Below, one piece after another: positions 18,194 to 30,180 of a stretch of DNA of 46,728 bases. Each line of letters begins with the position of its first letter. The first letter of the stretch is position 1. The notes beneath the pieces were generated by a model. The model ran no database searches, was not told the DNA's origin, and saw nothing but the letters and a program-made list of their open reading frames with translations. The translations under genes and the position numbers were made by a program. This DNA is from Porticoccaceae bacterium (GTDB taxonomy: Bacteria > Pseudomonadota > Gammaproteobacteria > Pseudomonadales > Porticoccaceae), in contig DUBX01000027.1 of assembly GCA_012960115.1 (NCBI GenBank), positions 1 to 46,728 of the forward strand. Direction: 5' to 3'.

Positions 18194-19966
18194 ATGGGTA
18201 GTTTAAGAAAAATGAGTTTTGACGCTGTCATTGTTGGCGGCGGTGGGTCTGGGATGCGTGCAGCCCTGCAGTTGGCGCAATCAGGCTACAAAACAGCAGT
18301 TATTACCAAGGTATTTCCCACGCGGTCTCACACAGTGTCTGCGCAAGGCGGCATTACATGCGCCATAGCCAGCGATGACCCCAATGATCAGTGGCAGTGG
18401 CACATGTATGACACGATTAAAGGGTCTGATTATATTGGTGATCAAGAGGCCATAGAATATATGTGCCAGACCGGTCCTGAGGCGATTTTTGAGCTTGAGC
18501 ACATGGGCTTGCCGTTTTCACGGACAGAAGAAGGGCGGATTTATCAGCGTCCCTTCGGAGGTCAGTCCAAAGACTATGGTGCCGGTGGACAGGCAGCGCG
18601 AACATGCGCGGCTGCGGATAGAACGGGTCACGCGTTGTTGCACACCCTGTACCAAGGAAATTTAAAGAACAAAACCGTCTTTCTGAATGAATGGTTTGCC
18701 GTTGATATCGTCAAAAATGCTGACGGTGCTGTCGTTGGTGTGGTTGCTATCGACATTGAAACCGGAGAGACCGTTTTTGTGGAGTCAAAGGCTACAGTGT
18801 TCGCTACTGGTGGCGCTGGTCGTATTTATGCATCAACCACAAACGCGCATATCTGTACGGGAGATGGCGTTGGCATGGCGCTGCGTGCGGGTTTCCCTGT
18901 CCAAGATATTGAGATGTGGCAGTTTCACCCCACCGGAATTCACGGTGCTGGAACGCTTGTTACAGAGGGTTGCCGCGGAGAAGGTGGCTACCTCATTAAC
19001 AAAGATGGCGAGCGATTTATGGAGCGCTATGCGCCGAATGCCAAAGATCTTGCAGGTCGAGATGTTGTGGCTCGGTCAATGGTGCTAGAGATTCTTGAAG
19101 GTCGAGGTTGTGGGCCAGATGGGGATCATGTTTACCTTAAGCTAGACCATCTCGGTGAAGAGATGCTCAATGCAAAACTGCCGGGTATTCTTGAGTTATC
19201 TCGAACCTTTGCTCATGCAGACCCGGTTAAAGAACCCATTCCTGTTGTACCTACCTGTCACTATATGATGGGTGGAATTCCGACCAACGTTGACGGCCAG
19301 GCCCTAACGATCGATCGAGAGGGTAATGACCAGGTCATTGAGGGCTTTTATGCCTGTGGCGAAGCGGCCTGTGTTTCTGTGCATGGTGCCAACCGTCTGG
19401 GCGGTAATTCGCTCCTTGATCTGGTGGTCTTTGGGCGTGCTTCAGGCATCTTTATTGAGAAGCAACTGAGTGAAGGTATTACGCTTAAAGAGGCTACTGA
19501 GGAAGATATCCAGCGGGCTATGGTCGGCTTGAACAGAATTAATCAGTCTTCTGACGGCGAGAACGCCGCAGTGCTAAGAGCTGAGTTACAGACGATTATG
19601 CAGAATTATTTTGGCGTATTTCGACGTGGCGATTACATGAAGACGGGTATTGAAAAGCTAGATGAGCTTCGTCTGCGGGTTGAAAATGTCTACCTTGACG
19701 ACAAGAGTAACTCGTTCAATACAGCCAGACTTGAGGCTCTAGAGCTACAGAATTTGTTCGAAACAGCCTACGCGACTGCCATATCTGCTGAAGGACGCAC
19801 CGAAAGTAGGGGTGCCCATGCTAGAGAAGACTTCCAAGATCGTGATGATGAAAACTGGTTGTGCCATTCTGTATATTTTCCGGGAAGCAAGGAAATTGGC
19901 AAGCGGCCGGTTAACTTCACTTTGAAGACACGTGAACCCTTCGAACCTAAAATTCGTACTTATTAA
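18194..19966 (+). CDS. sdhA: Succinate dehydrogenase flavoprotein subunit
   Basis: Oxidises succinate to fumarate with covalently bound FAD, on the cytoplasmic face of complex II. The 590-residue protein shows the dinucleotide motif [10 protein letters not shown] (15-24), the FAD-linked His H46 in [11 protein letters not shown]245 in FHPTG, the glycine-rich RGEGGYL, and the catalytic Arg R289 in AGRDVV. The C-terminus ends in the usual EPKIRTY. ATG 18194 gives the usual short N-terminal extension; an internal ATG at 18212 is the alternative, and neither has a strong ribosome site, so coupling to sdhD is likely. Confidence 0.97.
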   Translation: MGSLRKMSFDAVIVGGGGSGMRAALQLAQSGYKTAVITKVFPTRSHTVSAQGGITCAIASDDPNDQWQWHMYDTIKGSDYIGDQEAIEYMCQTGPEAIFELEHMGLPFSRTEEGRIYQRPFGGQSKDYGAGGQAARTCAAADRTGHALLHTLYQGNLKNKTVFLNEWFAVDIVKNADGAVVGVVAIDIETGETVFVESKATVFATGGAGRIYASTTNAHICTGDGVGMALRAGFPVQDIEMWQFHPTGIHGAGTLVTEGCRGEGGYLINKDGERFMERYAPNAKDLAGRDVVARSMVLEILEGRGCGPDGDHVYLKLDHLGEEMLNAKLPGILELSRTFAHADPVKEPIPVVPTCHYMMGGIPTNVDGQALTIDREGNDQVIEGFYACGEAACVSVHGANRLGGNSLLDLVVFGRASGIFIEKQLSEGITLKEATEEDIQRAMVGLNRINQSSDGENAAVLRAELQTIMQNYFGVFRRGDYMKTGIEKLDELRLRVENVYLDDKSNSFNTARLEALELQNLFETAYATAISAEGRTESRGAHAREDFQDRDDENWLCHSVYFPGSKEIGKRPVNFTLKTREPFEPKIRTY

Positions 19967-19991
19967 TATTGCGAGATGAGAGTTTAGATTT

Positions 19992-20696
19992 ATGTTGAAT
20001 GTAAGTATTTACCGTTATAATCCAGAAGTTGATGCTGAGCCCTACATGCAGGACTTTGAGTTTGATGCTCAGGGCAAAGACTTAATGGTGCTCGACGTCC
20101 TTGAGAAGCTTAAGATTCAGGATCCGTCCCTCGTCTTTAGGCGGTCTTGTCGCGAAGGTGTTTGTGGTTCTGACGGGGTGAATATTTCGGGTAAAAACGG
20201 CTTGGCTTGCATCACACCGCTGTCTGAAGCTGTTAAAGGGAATAAGTTAGTTATACGTCCTCTTCCAGGCTTGCCAGTGATCCGTGATTTAGTGATCGAT
20301 ATGGGTCAGTTTTACGCTCAGTATGAAAAGATACAGCCTTACATAATCAATAACTCTCCTGTACCGGCGATTGAGCGGTTACAAAGCCCAGAGGAGAGAG
20401 CTAAGTTAGATGGTCTGTACGAGTGCATTCTGTGCGCTTGCTGTTCAACTGCTTGCCCATCTTTTTGGTGGAATCCTGAAAAATTCATTGGGCCCTCAGG
20501 TTTATTACAAGCCTATCGGTTTCTGGCAGATAGTCGAGACACCGCAACTGAAGAGCGGTTAGCTAATTTAGATGACCCGTTCAGTGTTTTTCGTTGTCAT
20601 GGCATCATGAATTGCGTGCAAGTCTGTCCAAAAGGGTTAAATCCTACTAAGGCGATTGGCCATATTCGCAATATGTTGATCCGTAGGGCGACATAA
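19992..20696 (+). CDS. sdhB: Succinate dehydrogenase iron-sulfur subunit
   Basis: Carries electrons from FAD to ubiquinone through three clusters. The [2Fe-2S] site is C53, C58, D61 and C73; Asp in the third place is also found in E. coli SdhB. The [4Fe-4S] site is C145-x-x-C148-x-x-C151 with C212 completing the set. The [3Fe-4S] site uses C155, C202 and C208. The 234-residue length is standard. It lies 25 bases after sdhA, and a 109-base gap separates it from sucA. Confidence 0.96.
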   Translation: MLNVSIYRYNPEVDAEPYMQDFEFDAQGKDLMVLDVLEKLKIQDPSLVFRRSCREGVCGSDGVNISGKNGLACITPLSEAVKGNKLVIRPLPGLPVIRDLVIDMGQFYAQYEKIQPYIINNSPVPAIERLQSPEERAKLDGLYECILCACCSTACPSFWWNPEKFIGPSGLLQAYRFLADSRDTATEERLANLDDPFSVFRCHGIMNCVQVCPKGLNPTKAIGHIRNMLIRRAT

Positions 20697-20805
20697 TCGA
20701 CTTAGGTAGGCATAAAAGTATATTTTGTCCCAAATTTTACTGGCAGTGGAAGGCTTAGGCCATTAGAATGACGGCAGAATCTGCAGTCACAAGGATATAT
20801 CATCA

Positions 20806-23643
20806 ATGCCCCAGGGCCCAATGGAGCAATTTCTTAGCTCCTCCCACTATTCCGGTGGAAATGCCGCCTATATCGAAGGGCTTTACGAGACCTACTTGTA
20901 CGACCCAAACGGAGTTTCAGAGGAGTGGAGTAGTTTTTTCGACTCCCTTCCGCGAACCAATGGGTCAATAGCACCCGATATATCTCATGATACAATTATT
21001 CAACACTTTGAGTTACTTGGTCGGCGTCAGGCGCGACCAACAGTTGCACCTGGTTCTGGTGGAATTCACTTAGAACATGAACGCAAGCAGGTTAAGGTTG
21101 TTCAGTTAATCAGCTCTTATCGTTTTCGTGGACATCAAAAAGCGAAGTTAGACCCTTTAGGTATTATGATTCGTGAGGCTGTGACTGATCTTGAATTGCA
21201 TTTTCATGGCTTAACTCAAGCCGATCTTGATACGACATTCCAAACAAGTCCTCTTTATATAGGTAAACACGAAGCTACCTTGCGCGAGATAGTAGGGGCT
21301 CTTGAAGAGACCTATTGTGGTGACTTGGGTCCTGAGTTTATGCATATAACTTCTTTTACTGAAAAGCAGTGGTTGGCGCAACGCTTTGAGAGTGTTCGTT
21401 CCAAGCCTACTTATGGCGACGGTGCGCGTATTGACGTACTTAATCGGCTGACGGCAGCAGAAGGGTTAGAGAAACATCTCGATTCTAAGTATCCCGGCAC
21501 TAAACGTTTTGGCTTGGAGGGTGGAGAGAGTTTAATTCCTCTGCTTGATTGTTTGGTTAGGCGTTCTGGAGAGTATGGCGCTAAAGAAATTGTAATGGCG
21601 ATGGCCCACCGGGGCAGGCTTAACGTCCTCGTTAACATTCTGGGCAAAAACCCTGCTGAAATGTTCGAAGAATTTGAAGGCAAGCGCCTGGTTAATACCT
21701 CAGGTGATGTTAAATACCATCAAGGTTTCTCCTCGAATGTGATGACCCCTGGTGGTGAAGTCCATATGGCGCTGGGGTTTAACCCGTCGCACTTAGAAAT
21801 TTCTTGCCCTGTTGTTGTTGGTTCTGGTCGAGCCCGTCAAGATAGGCGCAATGACCCCACAGGTCAAAAGGTTGTGCCTATTTTGATGCATGGTGATGCT
21901 GCGTTTGCAGGGCAGGGCGTGGTGATGGAGACTTTTCAGCTATCCCAGACCCGAGCCTATAAAACCGGTGGTACTATCCATATCGTGATCAACAATCAGG
22001 TTGGCTTTACCACCAGCCGCCAGGATGATGCACGATCAACAGAATACTGCACTGATATTGCCAAGATGGTTGGCGCGCCTATTTTACACGTTAATAGTGA
22101 CAACCCTGATGCGGTGATGTTTGCTGCTATGCTGGCTACAGATTATCGGTATGAGTTTGGTAAAGACGTGGTTATCGACTTGGTCTGTTATCGCCGTCGC
22201 GGACACAACGAGACTGATGAGCCTTCATCTACTCAGCCTTTGATGTATGAAATTATTCGCAAGCATTCCACTACTAGGGCGCTCTATGCCCAAAAACTTG
22301 TGGCTGAGGGTGTCCTTGAGCAAGACCAAGCCAATGAAATGGCTAATGTCTATCGGGCAAGCCTAGATAAGGGTGAGTTCGTGGTGCATAACTTAGTGCG
22401 AGAGCCAGATACCAGTTTGTTTGTGAATTGGTTGCCTTATTTGGGCCATGATTGGCGAACGCCTGGAAAGACAGCTATTGCGCTTAATGAGCTGCAAAAT
22501 ATAGGCGCTAAAATAACCTCAATTCCTGATGGAATTCAGGTTCAGAGGCAGGTGGCGAAGATTTATGACGATCGGCGCAAGATGGTAGGAGGGGCGCTGC
22601 CTCTAAACTGGGGTATGGCCGAGCTTCTGGCGTACGGCACTCTGCTTCATGAAGGCTACCCAATTCGCTTCACAGGTCAAGATATACGTCGTGGCACATT
22701 CTCTCATCGTCATGCGGTGGTGTTTAATCAAAAGAATGGCGATGCTTATCTGCCGCTGGCTCATTTGTCAGAAGACCAACCACGTTTTGATATTTATGAC
22801 TCGGTGCTTTCAGAAGAGGCCGTGTTAGCGTTTGAGTATGGCTATGCGACAACTGCACCAGCCGGTTTGATTATATGGGAAGCCCAATTTGGTGACTTTG
22901 CCAACGGCGCCCAGGTTGTGATTGATCAATTTATTGCCAGTGGAGAACACAAATGGGGCAGATTGTGTGGCCTAACTATGATGTTACCTCATGGTTTTGA
23001 GGGTCAAGGCCCAGAGCATTCTTCGGCTAGGCTTGAGCGATTCTTGCAGCTTAGCGCCGAACATAACATGCAAATCTGTAATCCAACTACGCCAGCGCAG
23101 ATCTTCCATTTGCTGCGGAGGCAAGCTATTCGTCCAATGCGCCGTCCTCTAATTATCATGAGTCCTAAGTGGATACTGCGCCATAAATTAGCAACTTCAT
23201 CGCTCGAAGAGCTTGCTCATGGCGAGTTTCTCAATGTAATTGCAGACAGTCCTGTTAAGCCCGCTGAGGTAAAGCGCGTTATCCTCTGTTCGGGTAAGGT
23301 CTATTACCATCTGCTCGAGGAGCGCGAAGAAAGGGGTGTTACTGATATTGCGCTGGTTCGTCTTGAGCAGCTGTACCCATTCCCCGATCAGGAGCTAGAT
23401 GCCGTTTTAGCGCCTTACATTAGCTTGGAAAGCGCAGTTTGGTGCCAAGAAGAGCCTATGAATCAGGGCGCTTGGTATAGTAGCCAGCACCACATGCGTA
23501 ATGCATTGCAAAGATTGGACTCTAAGCTAAATCTCAGCTATGCAGGCCGAGTCGGCTCAGCCGCTCCTGCGAGCGGATATATGACTGTTCACCTTAAAGA
23601 GCAGAAACAATTTATCGATGAAGCGTTGACCTTCGACGTTTAA
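20806..23643 (+). CDS. sucA: 2-oxoglutarate dehydrogenase E1 component
   Basis: Thiamine-diphosphate decarboxylase of the 2-oxoglutarate dehydrogenase complex. The 945-residue length is typical. The N-terminal peptide SGGNAAYIEGLYETYLYDP resembles the segment that docks E1 on E2. The TPP fold shows HRGRLNVL, H362-G-D-A-A-F-A-G-Q-G and the INNQVGFT segment (about 395-402). The C-terminal half has the transketolase-like GQDIRRGTFSHRH and the LPHGFEGQGPEHSSARLER segment. ATG 20806 follows AAGGAT (20791-20796) at 9 bases; a second in-frame ATG at 20821 is possible. sucB follows after 15 bases. Confidence 0.97.
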   Translation: MPQGPMEQFLSSSHYSGGNAAYIEGLYETYLYDPNGVSEEWSSFFDSLPRTNGSIAPDISHDTIIQHFELLGRRQARPTVAPGSGGIHLEHERKQVKVVQLISSYRFRGHQKAKLDPLGIMIREAVTDLELHFHGLTQADLDTTFQTSPLYIGKHEATLREIVGALEETYCGDLGPEFMHITSFTEKQWLAQRFESVRSKPTYGDGARIDVLNRLTAAEGLEKHLDSKYPGTKRFGLEGGESLIPLLDCLVRRSGEYGAKEIVMAMAHRGRLNVLVNILGKNPAEMFEEFEGKRLVNTSGDVKYHQGFSSNVMTPGGEVHMALGFNPSHLEISCPVVVGSGRARQDRRNDPTGQKVVPILMHGDAAFAGQGVVMETFQLSQTRAYKTGGTIHIVINNQVGFTTSRQDDARSTEYCTDIAKMVGAPILHVNSDNPDAVMFAAMLATDYRYEFGKDVVIDLVCYRRRGHNETDEPSSTQPLMYEIIRKHSTTRALYAQKLVAEGVLEQDQANEMANVYRASLDKGEFVVHNLVREPDTSLFVNWLPYLGHDWRTPGKTAIALNELQNIGAKITSIPDGIQVQRQVAKIYDDRRKMVGGALPLNWGMAELLAYGTLLHEGYPIRFTGQDIRRGTFSHRHAVVFNQKNGDAYLPLAHLSEDQPRFDIYDSVLSEEAVLAFEYGYATTAPAGLIIWEAQFGDFANGAQVVIDQFIASGEHKWGRLCGLTMMLPHGFEGQGPEHSSARLERFLQLSAEHNMQICNPTTPAQIFHLLRRQAIRPMRRPLIIMSPKWILRHKLATSSLEELAHGEFLNVIADSPVKPAEVKRVILCSGKVYYHLLEEREERGVTDIALVRLEQLYPFPDQELDAVLAPYISLESAVWCQEEPMNQGAWYSSQHHMRNALQRLDSKLNLSYAGRVGSAAPASGYMTVHLKEQKQFIDEALTFDV

Positions 23644-23658
23644 ACTAGGAATAGATTA

Positions 23659-24852
23659 ATGGCTATTGAAATTAAGGCACCGACTTACCCCGAATCAGTA
23701 CAAGAGGGAACACTGGCGACTTGGCACAAGCAGCCCGGCGATAGCGTTGCTCGCGATGAGCTTATTGTTGATATTGAAACAGACAAAGTGGTCCTAGAAG
23801 TTGTTGCGTCAGCTTCTGGCACCCTGACTGAGCAACTTAAAGCTGAGGGCGATATAGTCCTTAGTAACGAGGTTTTGGCTCACATTGAAGAAGGTGAGGC
23901 TGCGGTATCTCCTGTAGTAGCATCCGCTGCTCCTGAGCTTGATCAGCAGGTGGGTGGTGCTTTGGTTAATCCGGCGGCAAAAAAACTGGCTGACGAGCGT
24001 CATATAGACCTATCTCAGGTTTCCGGCACAGGTAAAGGCGGGCGTATAACTAAAGAAGATGTCGTCAATTTTATCCCTGCAGTTGCGGCTGTGCCCGCTC
24101 CGGCATCAAAAGAGCCAGCAGCCCTAGAGCCGTTATTGCCAGGTGGTGAGCGGGTCGAGCGTCGAGTGCCTATGACTCGCATGCGCGCTCGTATTGCAGA
24201 GCGCCTTTTGGATGTGACTCAGGCAACCGCGTCATTGACTACTTTTAACGAAGTAGATATGTCAGCCATGATGAGCCTTCGTAAACAGTACCAGGATGAG
24301 TTCACCAAGATGCACAATGGTACTCGACTCGGCTTTATGGGCTTATTTGTCAAAGCTGCTGTAGAAGCGCTTAAGCGATTCCCGCTAGTGAATGCCTCTA
24401 TTGACGGCTCCGATATCGTTTATCACGGCTATCAAGATATTGGCGTAGCGGTGTCAACTGAGCGTGGTTTGGTAGTGCCGGTTCTACGGAACGCGGAAAA
24501 CATGAGTATTGCTACGGTAGAGAATACGATTGGCAGCTATGCGGGTAAGGCCCGCGATGGCAAGCTTACTATTGACGAAATGACGGGCGGCACCTTCACT
24601 ATTACCAACGGTGGTGTCTATGGCTCGTTGATTTCAACGCCTATTCTTAATGCCCCTCAAGCGGCTATTTTGGGCATGCATAAGATTCAAGAACGGCCAA
24701 TGGCAGTTAACGGAGAAGTCGTGATTCGACCGATGATGTATTTGGCATTGTCCTACGATCACCGTCTGATTGACGGCAAGGAAGCGGTACAGTTCTTGGT
24801 GGCAATCAAGCAGTTGATCGAAGACCCTGCTAAGATTTTACTTGAGATTTAG
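23659..24852 (+). CDS. sucB: Dihydrolipoyllysine succinyltransferase (E2 of 2-oxoglutarate dehydrogenase)
   Basis: Core of the complex, transferring the succinyl group to CoA. Domains in 397 residues: one lipoyl domain (1-77) with lipoylated K43 in ETDKVVLE; a Pro/Ala linker; the E1/E3-binding domain (about 102-137, [10 protein letters not shown] to GRITKEDV); another Ala/Pro linker; and the catalytic domain (about 165-397) with H368 and D372 in YDHRLIDG. The [14 protein letters not shown] segment is also typical of succinyl- rather than acetyltransferase E2. lpd follows 32 bases later. Confidence 0.96.
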   Translation: MAIEIKAPTYPESVQEGTLATWHKQPGDSVARDELIVDIETDKVVLEVVASASGTLTEQLKAEGDIVLSNEVLAHIEEGEAAVSPVVASAAPELDQQVGGALVNPAAKKLADERHIDLSQVSGTGKGGRITKEDVVNFIPAVAAVPAPASKEPAALEPLLPGGERVERRVPMTRMRARIAERLLDVTQATASLTTFNEVDMSAMMSLRKQYQDEFTKMHNGTRLGFMGLFVKAAVEALKRFPLVNASIDGSDIVYHGYQDIGVAVSTERGLVVPVLRNAENMSIATVENTIGSYAGKARDGKLTIDEMTGGTFTITNGGVYGSLISTPILNAPQAAILGMHKIQERPMAVNGEVVIRPMMYLALSYDHRLIDGKEAVQFLVAIKQLIEDPAKILLEI

Positions 24853-24884
24853 TCTGCAAATAATTAATATATATAGGTATATAA

Positions 24885-26324
<1,440 letters not shown>

Positions 26325-26343
26325 AAAAATTAACCTTTTTGCG

Positions 26344-26372
26344 CTCCGAGCTATTTACTTAATAGCCTAGAG
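26344..26372 (+). promoter_or_regulatory. Hairpin-forming leader between lpd and sucC
   Basis: A stem GCTATT (26350-26355) / AATAGC (26361-26366) with a TACTT loop, extended by CTC/GAG outside an imperfect stretch. It has no T-run, so it is not a simple terminator. A TACAAT hexamer at 26373-26378 could be a -10 element, but I see no good -35. It may attenuate, process or re-initiate transcription before sucCD. Confidence 0.35.
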
Positions 26373-26407
26373 TACAATACAACCTAAACATTAACAGGAA
26401 TCGATGT

Positions 26408-27574
26408 ATGAACCTGCATGAATATCAAGGTAAGCAGCTGTTTGCTGAGTACGGTTTGCCAGTATCCAAAGGCGTTGCCGCAGAAACAGTTCAGGAAGCC
26501 GTTGCGGCGGCTGACATTATTGGCGGCAATCGCTGGGTTGTTAAAGCCCAGGTGCATGCTGGCGGTCGCGGTAAAGCTGGTGGGGTAAAGCTTGTGAGTT
26601 CAAAAGCTGAAATAGAGGCTTTTTCTCGTCAATGGCTGGGTAAAAATCTAGTGACCTACCAGACAGATGCCAAAGGCCAACCTGTTAGTCGTATTCTGGT
26701 TGAAACCTGTACCGACATTGATCAAGAATTGTATCTTGGCGCAGTGGTAGATCGCGGCACCCGTCGTATTATCTTTATGGCCTCAACTGAAGGCGGTGTG
26801 GAGATAGAGAAAGTCGCCGAAGAGACTCCTGAGAAAATTCTCAAGGCAATTATTGACCCGGTGACTGGCGCTCAACCCTACCAGGGTCGTGATCTTGCCT
26901 TTAAGTTGGGACTTAAAGGCGTTCAAGTTAAGCAATTTGTCAGCATCTTTATGGGTCTGGCTAAATTATTCAAAGAGAAAGACCTTGAGCTGCTAGAAGT
27001 GAATCCGCTGGTAATTACTGATGAAGGCAATTTGCACTGCTTAGATGCCAAAGTCATCATCGATGGCAACGCCATGTACCGTCAGCCACTGATCAAAGAA
27101 ATGCATGATCCCTCGCAGGAAGATGCTCGCGAAGCACATGCCTCCGCATGGGATCTTAACTACGTAGCCCTTGAGGGCGACATTGGCTGTATGGTTAACG
27201 GTGCTGGTTTGGCCATGGGTACTATGGATATTGTTAACCTGCACGGCGGTTCGCCGGCTAACTTCCTTGATGTTGGAGGCGGCGCGACTAAAGAGCGTGT
27301 GGTTGAAGCGTTCAAAATTATTCTTTCAGACAGCAATGTTAAAGCCGTACTGATCAACATCTTTGGCGGTATCGTCCGTTGCGACCTGATTGCCGAAGGC
27401 GTGATTGGCGCAGTCGAAGAAGTAGGTGTGACCATCCCAGTTGTTGTGCGTTTAGAAGGCAATAACGCGGATCTAGGAACTAAAAAATTGGCCGAGTCTG
27501 GTCTTGCTATTATTGCTGCAACAAGTCTCACAGACGCAGCTCAACAGGTTGTTAAAGCCGCGGAGGGTAACTAA
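26408..27574 (+). CDS. sucC: Succinyl-CoA synthetase (ADP-forming) beta subunit
   Basis: ATP-grasp subunit that binds the nucleotide and CoA-succinate side for substrate-level phosphorylation. The family start [19 protein letters not shown] is intact. The nucleotide-binding [17 protein letters not shown] (about 46-62) and the C-terminal [13 protein letters not shown] phosphate-binding helix are present. The 388-residue length is exact for the family. It is separated from lpd by 83 bases and from sucD by 2 bases, so sucC and sucD are translationally linked. Confidence 0.97.
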   Translation: MNLHEYQGKQLFAEYGLPVSKGVAAETVQEAVAAADIIGGNRWVVKAQVHAGGRGKAGGVKLVSSKAEIEAFSRQWLGKNLVTYQTDAKGQPVSRILVETCTDIDQELYLGAVVDRGTRRIIFMASTEGGVEIEKVAEETPEKILKAIIDPVTGAQPYQGRDLAFKLGLKGVQVKQFVSIFMGLAKLFKEKDLELLEVNPLVITDEGNLHCLDAKVIIDGNAMYRQPLIKEMHDPSQEDAREAHASAWDLNYVALEGDIGCMVNGAGLAMGTMDIVNLHGGSPANFLDVGGGATKERVVEAFKIILSDSNVKAVLINIFGGIVRCDLIAEGVIGAVEEVGVTIPVVVRLEGNNADLGTKKLAESGLAIIAATSLTDAAQQVVKAAEGN

Positions 27575-27576
27575 AA

Positions 27577-28449
27577 ATGTCTATCTTAATTAACAGCGAC
27601 ACTAAAGTTATCTGTCAGGGTTTTACTGGCGGGCAGGGTACCTTTCACTCAGAACAAGCGATTGAGTACGGCACAAAAATGGTTGGTGGTGTAACCCCCG
27701 GGAAGGGAGGTACTACGCACCTTGGACTACCCGTGTTTAATACAGTGGCTGAAGCCGTTGCAGTGACTGGAGCGGAAGCCTCTGTTATCTATGTTCCTGC
27801 GCCATTTTGTAAAGACTCTATTCTTGAAGCCGCTTATTCAGGCCTCAAGCTAGTGGTTTGTATCACCGAAGGCATACCCACTCAAGACATGCTCGAGTGT
27901 AAAGTGGTTTGCGATACCTTAGGCGTACGCCTTATTGGGCCTAACTGCCCTGGTGTTATCACTCCCGGTGAATGTAAGATCGGCATTATGCCGGGCCATA
28001 TTCATCTGCCCGGCAAAGTCGGCATTGTCTCTCGCTCTGGTACTTTGACTTATGAGGCAGTTAAGCAGACTACCGACTATGGCTTTGGGCAGTCTACCTG
28101 TGTTGGTATTGGTGGTGACCCGATTCCTGGATCAAGCTTTATTGACATTTTGGCACTCTTTGAAAAAGACCCAGCCACTGAAGCCATTGTCATGATCGGT
28201 GAAATTGGCGGTACTGCAGAAGAAGAAGCCGCAGCCTACATCAAAGCCAATGTCACCAAGCCCGTTGTTTCCTATATTGCCGGTGTAACAGCCCCAGCAG
28301 GCAAACGTATGGGTCATGCAGGCGCCATCGTTTCAGGTGGCAAGGGTACGGCAGATGAGAAATTCGCAGCCCTAGAAGATGCCGGTGTTAAAACCGTGCG
28401 CAGTCTTGCCGAAATTGGTAATGGCCTGAAAGAAATTACCGATTGGTAG
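27577..28449 (+). CDS. sucD: Succinyl-CoA synthetase alpha subunit
   Basis: Binds CoA and carries the phosphohistidine intermediate. Its 290 residues have the N-terminal CoA-binding Rossmann fold ([20 protein letters not shown]), the ligase segment [11 protein letters not shown], and the phosphorylated His H247 in [13 protein letters not shown]. It is the last gene of the nine-gene sdh-suc unit; a strong terminator follows 24 bases after its stop. Confidence 0.97.
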   Translation: MSILINSDTKVICQGFTGGQGTFHSEQAIEYGTKMVGGVTPGKGGTTHLGLPVFNTVAEAVAVTGAEASVIYVPAPFCKDSILEAAYSGLKLVVCITEGIPTQDMLECKVVCDTLGVRLIGPNCPGVITPGECKIGIMPGHIHLPGKVGIVSRSGTLTYEAVKQTTDYGFGQSTCVGIGGDPIPGSSFIDILALFEKDPATEAIVMIGEIGGTAEEEAAAYIKANVTKPVVSYIAGVTAPAGKRMGHAGAIVSGGKGTADEKFAALEDAGVKTVRSLAEIGNGLKEITDW

Positions 28450-28469
28450 TGTTTGTCGGAAACTGTAAG

Positions 28470-28652
28470 TTATAAAAAAGCGGCCCATGGGCCGCTTTTT
28501 TTATGCTTAATTTTTGTTTTGGTCAGTACCGGCGTGCTATTTTTCGGCCAATTGCACGCATATTTTGGGTGCAGCTGTAGAGAGGCATGAAAATAGATAA
28601 CGGTTCTTCCATCTGGATTCCCATACTCAACAAAATTCAAATTATCCTTCAT
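28470..28652 (-). pseudogene. Broken N-terminal start of an alpha/beta hydrolase
   Basis: A leftward 60-codon frame starts MKDNLNFVEYGNPDGRTVIY and FH, which is the typical opening of an alpha/beta hydrolase just before its oxyanion HG motif. After YFHA the resemblance is lost and the frame runs into, and stops inside, the sucD terminator. No nucleophile elbow, acid or catalytic His follows. It begins by overlapping the last 11 bases of the metal-transporter gene, as a translationally coupled third gene would. I infer the stub of a deleted gene; a short real peptide is unlikely. Confidence 0.5.
28474..28502. terminator. Rho-independent terminator after sucD
   Basis: GCGGCCCATGGGCCGC is a perfect 16-base palindrome (28480-28495), flanked by an A-run and a T-run of six or seven. 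It ends the sdh-suc transcript and could equally stop the leftward transporter transcript. Confidence 0.92.
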
Positions 28653-29745
28653 CGGTTATAGCATCGGCATAGTGCATTGATGCTGGCTGACCTAGCAGAT
28701 ATTTTGCGACCAACGCGTAAGCCATTAATGCTGCTAGGACAATGGCTGAAATTGTACCTAGGGAGCTATTAAGCATGGCGTGGGCATCTTGTGTTTGGGC
28801 TAGAAAGTCGATACTCCACTGTGCGGCTAAGTAGTTGGTTAGATAACCGAAGGCAAAGCCAACTCCGATAACACTGCCAAGGTAGGCTGCTAGCGCGCGA
28901 TTACCCAGCTCACGTTTAACTAAGCCCATGGCAGCGATATTGGTGGCAGGCCCAACCAGCATGAACACTAGTGTCGCACCCGGGGACACCCCGGAAAACA
29001 ACAACCCTGCGGCAATGGGGGTTGAGGATAGGGCACAGATATACATGGGTACGCCAATCAGGGCCATAACCACAAAGGCCATAAAGCCGTCACCCCACTG
29101 GACTAAAAATTCGGTGGGTACATAGGTTTTAACCAGCGCGGCAATGCCCAGACCAATCAGTAGCCATAGACTGATGTCTTTGATGAGATCGATAAAGGTG
29201 AACTTTATGCTGTCTTTCAGTCGAGTAGCCAGAGTCTCAGGTGCGCTCTCTTCAGCATTGGGTTTACTGCAACAGATTGGCTCGGGTTCAGGGGTTTTGC
29301 TGGCGCAGCACGGTTGGACGGGCTCTGAAGTGGTTGGCGCAGGCTCGTCTTTATCGGCACCCACCAGCAAACCAGCGGTGATTGCAGTAGATATAGCGGC
29401 AATAGGTCGAATAACAGCCATAAACGGCCCTAGCATGGCGTAAGAGACGGTTACTGAGTCAATACCTGTCTCTGGTGTAGATATCAAGAACGAGGTAGTT
29501 GCGGCCTTAGAGGCGCCACTGCGGCGTAGGCCAAGAGCGGCTGGAATAACCCCGCATGAGCAAAGGGGCAGGGGTGCGCCCAGAAGGGCCGCTTTAACGG
29601 TGGCCATTAAGCCGGGTTCGCCGAGATGTTTGGCGAGTAGTTCGCTAGGCACAAAAGCCTTCATGAGTCCTGCAACAGTAAAGCCCATGAGTAGCCAGGG
29701 TGCTGATTCGATAAAGAGACCGACAAAATGTTCAATTAAAGACAT
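28642..29745 (-). CDS. SO_0444-type Cu/Zn efflux permease
   Basis: A 367-residue membrane protein of the DUF318/ArsP-like permease superfamily, closest in pattern to the SO_0444 family described as a copper/zinc exporter. Two blocks of hydrophobic helices flank a central cytosolic-looking loop. The conserved LPLC62SC64GVIP motif is in the first block and GVPMYICALSSTPIA in the second. The loop (about 131-170) is rich in Pro and Glu and holds two Cys-Cys pairs (C146-C147, C158-C159), probably for metal capture. It lies 3 bases downstream of a ZntR-like regulator gene, so zinc is the most likely substrate; copper or cadmium remain possible. Confidence 0.82.
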   Translation of the reverse strand: MSLIEHFVGLFIESAPWLLMGFTVAGLMKAFVPSELLAKHLGEPGLMATVKAALLGAPLPLCSCGVIPAALGLRRSGASKAATTSFLISTPETGIDSVTVSYAMLGPFMAVIRPIAAISTAITAGLLVGADKDEPAPTTSEPVQPCCASKTPEPEPICCSKPNAEESAPETLATRLKDSIKFTFIDLIKDISLWLLIGLGIAALVKTYVPTEFLVQWGDGFMAFVVMALIGVPMYICALSSTPIAAGLLFSGVSPGATLVFMLVGPATNIAAMGLVKRELGNRALAAYLGSVIGVGFAFGYLTNYLAAQWSIDFLAQTQDAHAMLNSSLGTISAIVLAALMAYALVAKYLLGQPASMHYADAITDEG

Positions 29746-29748
29746 GCT

Positions 29749-30159
29749 TTACTGCCTATTATGTGTACTTAAAGCGCCCAAAATGGTGCAGTGAGTGGCA
29801 GGTTCATCGCCACCACAGCAGGCATTGCTTAGCGTTTTTAATGACTGCTTGATCTTTTTCATTTCAATCAGGCGCTGGTTAACCACCTGTATTTTGTTGT
29901 CGACAAATTGCTTTACATCGTGACAAGACTTCTCGTCTTTGGTGACTTCCAATTCCAGTAACTGATGTATTTCGTTTAGCGTAAAGCCGACTTCTTTGGC
30001 GCTTAGTATAAAGCTAATACGATACACGTCGGTTTTGGAATATAGGCGATAACCAGAGACAGTGCGGGTACCTGGTGTAATTAGGCCGTGCTTTTCGTAG
30101 AACCGCAGCGTGTCTCTGGATACGCCGGTTAAGCTTGCTAATGCGCCAATTTTAAGCAT
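29749..30159 (-). CDS. zntR: ZntR-like MerR-family metal-responsive activator
   Basis: MerR-family activator with a winged helix-turn-helix (IGALASLTGVSRDTLRFYEKHG), a long dimerisation helix and a C-terminal metal loop ACCGGDEPATHC. Counted from ATG 30159 the cysteines fall at 79, 114, 115 and 124, the zinc-binding positions of E. coli ZntR; the usual H119 is replaced by Glu, with a His at 123. I prefer ATG 30159 (136 residues) over the in-frame ATG 30174: GGAG lies 9 bases before 30159, and 30174 would be nearly leaderless given the promoter at 30181-30212. It heads an operon with the exporter and is probably autoregulated. Confidence 0.85.
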   Translation of the reverse strand: MLKIGALASLTGVSRDTLRFYEKHGLITPGTRTVSGYRLYSKTDVYRISFILSAKEVGFTLNEIHQLLELEVTKDEKSCHDVKQFVDNKIQVVNQRLIEMKKIKQSLKTLSNACCGGDEPATHCTILGALSTHNRQ

Positions 30160-30180
30160 CGTATTTGACTCCATGGCCGC

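Noticed and set aside
20768-20971. 67-codon frame starting MTAESAV upstream of and overlapping sucA
   Set aside because: It is out of frame with sucA over most of its length, while sucA has an AAGGAT ribosome site and homologous N-terminal residues.
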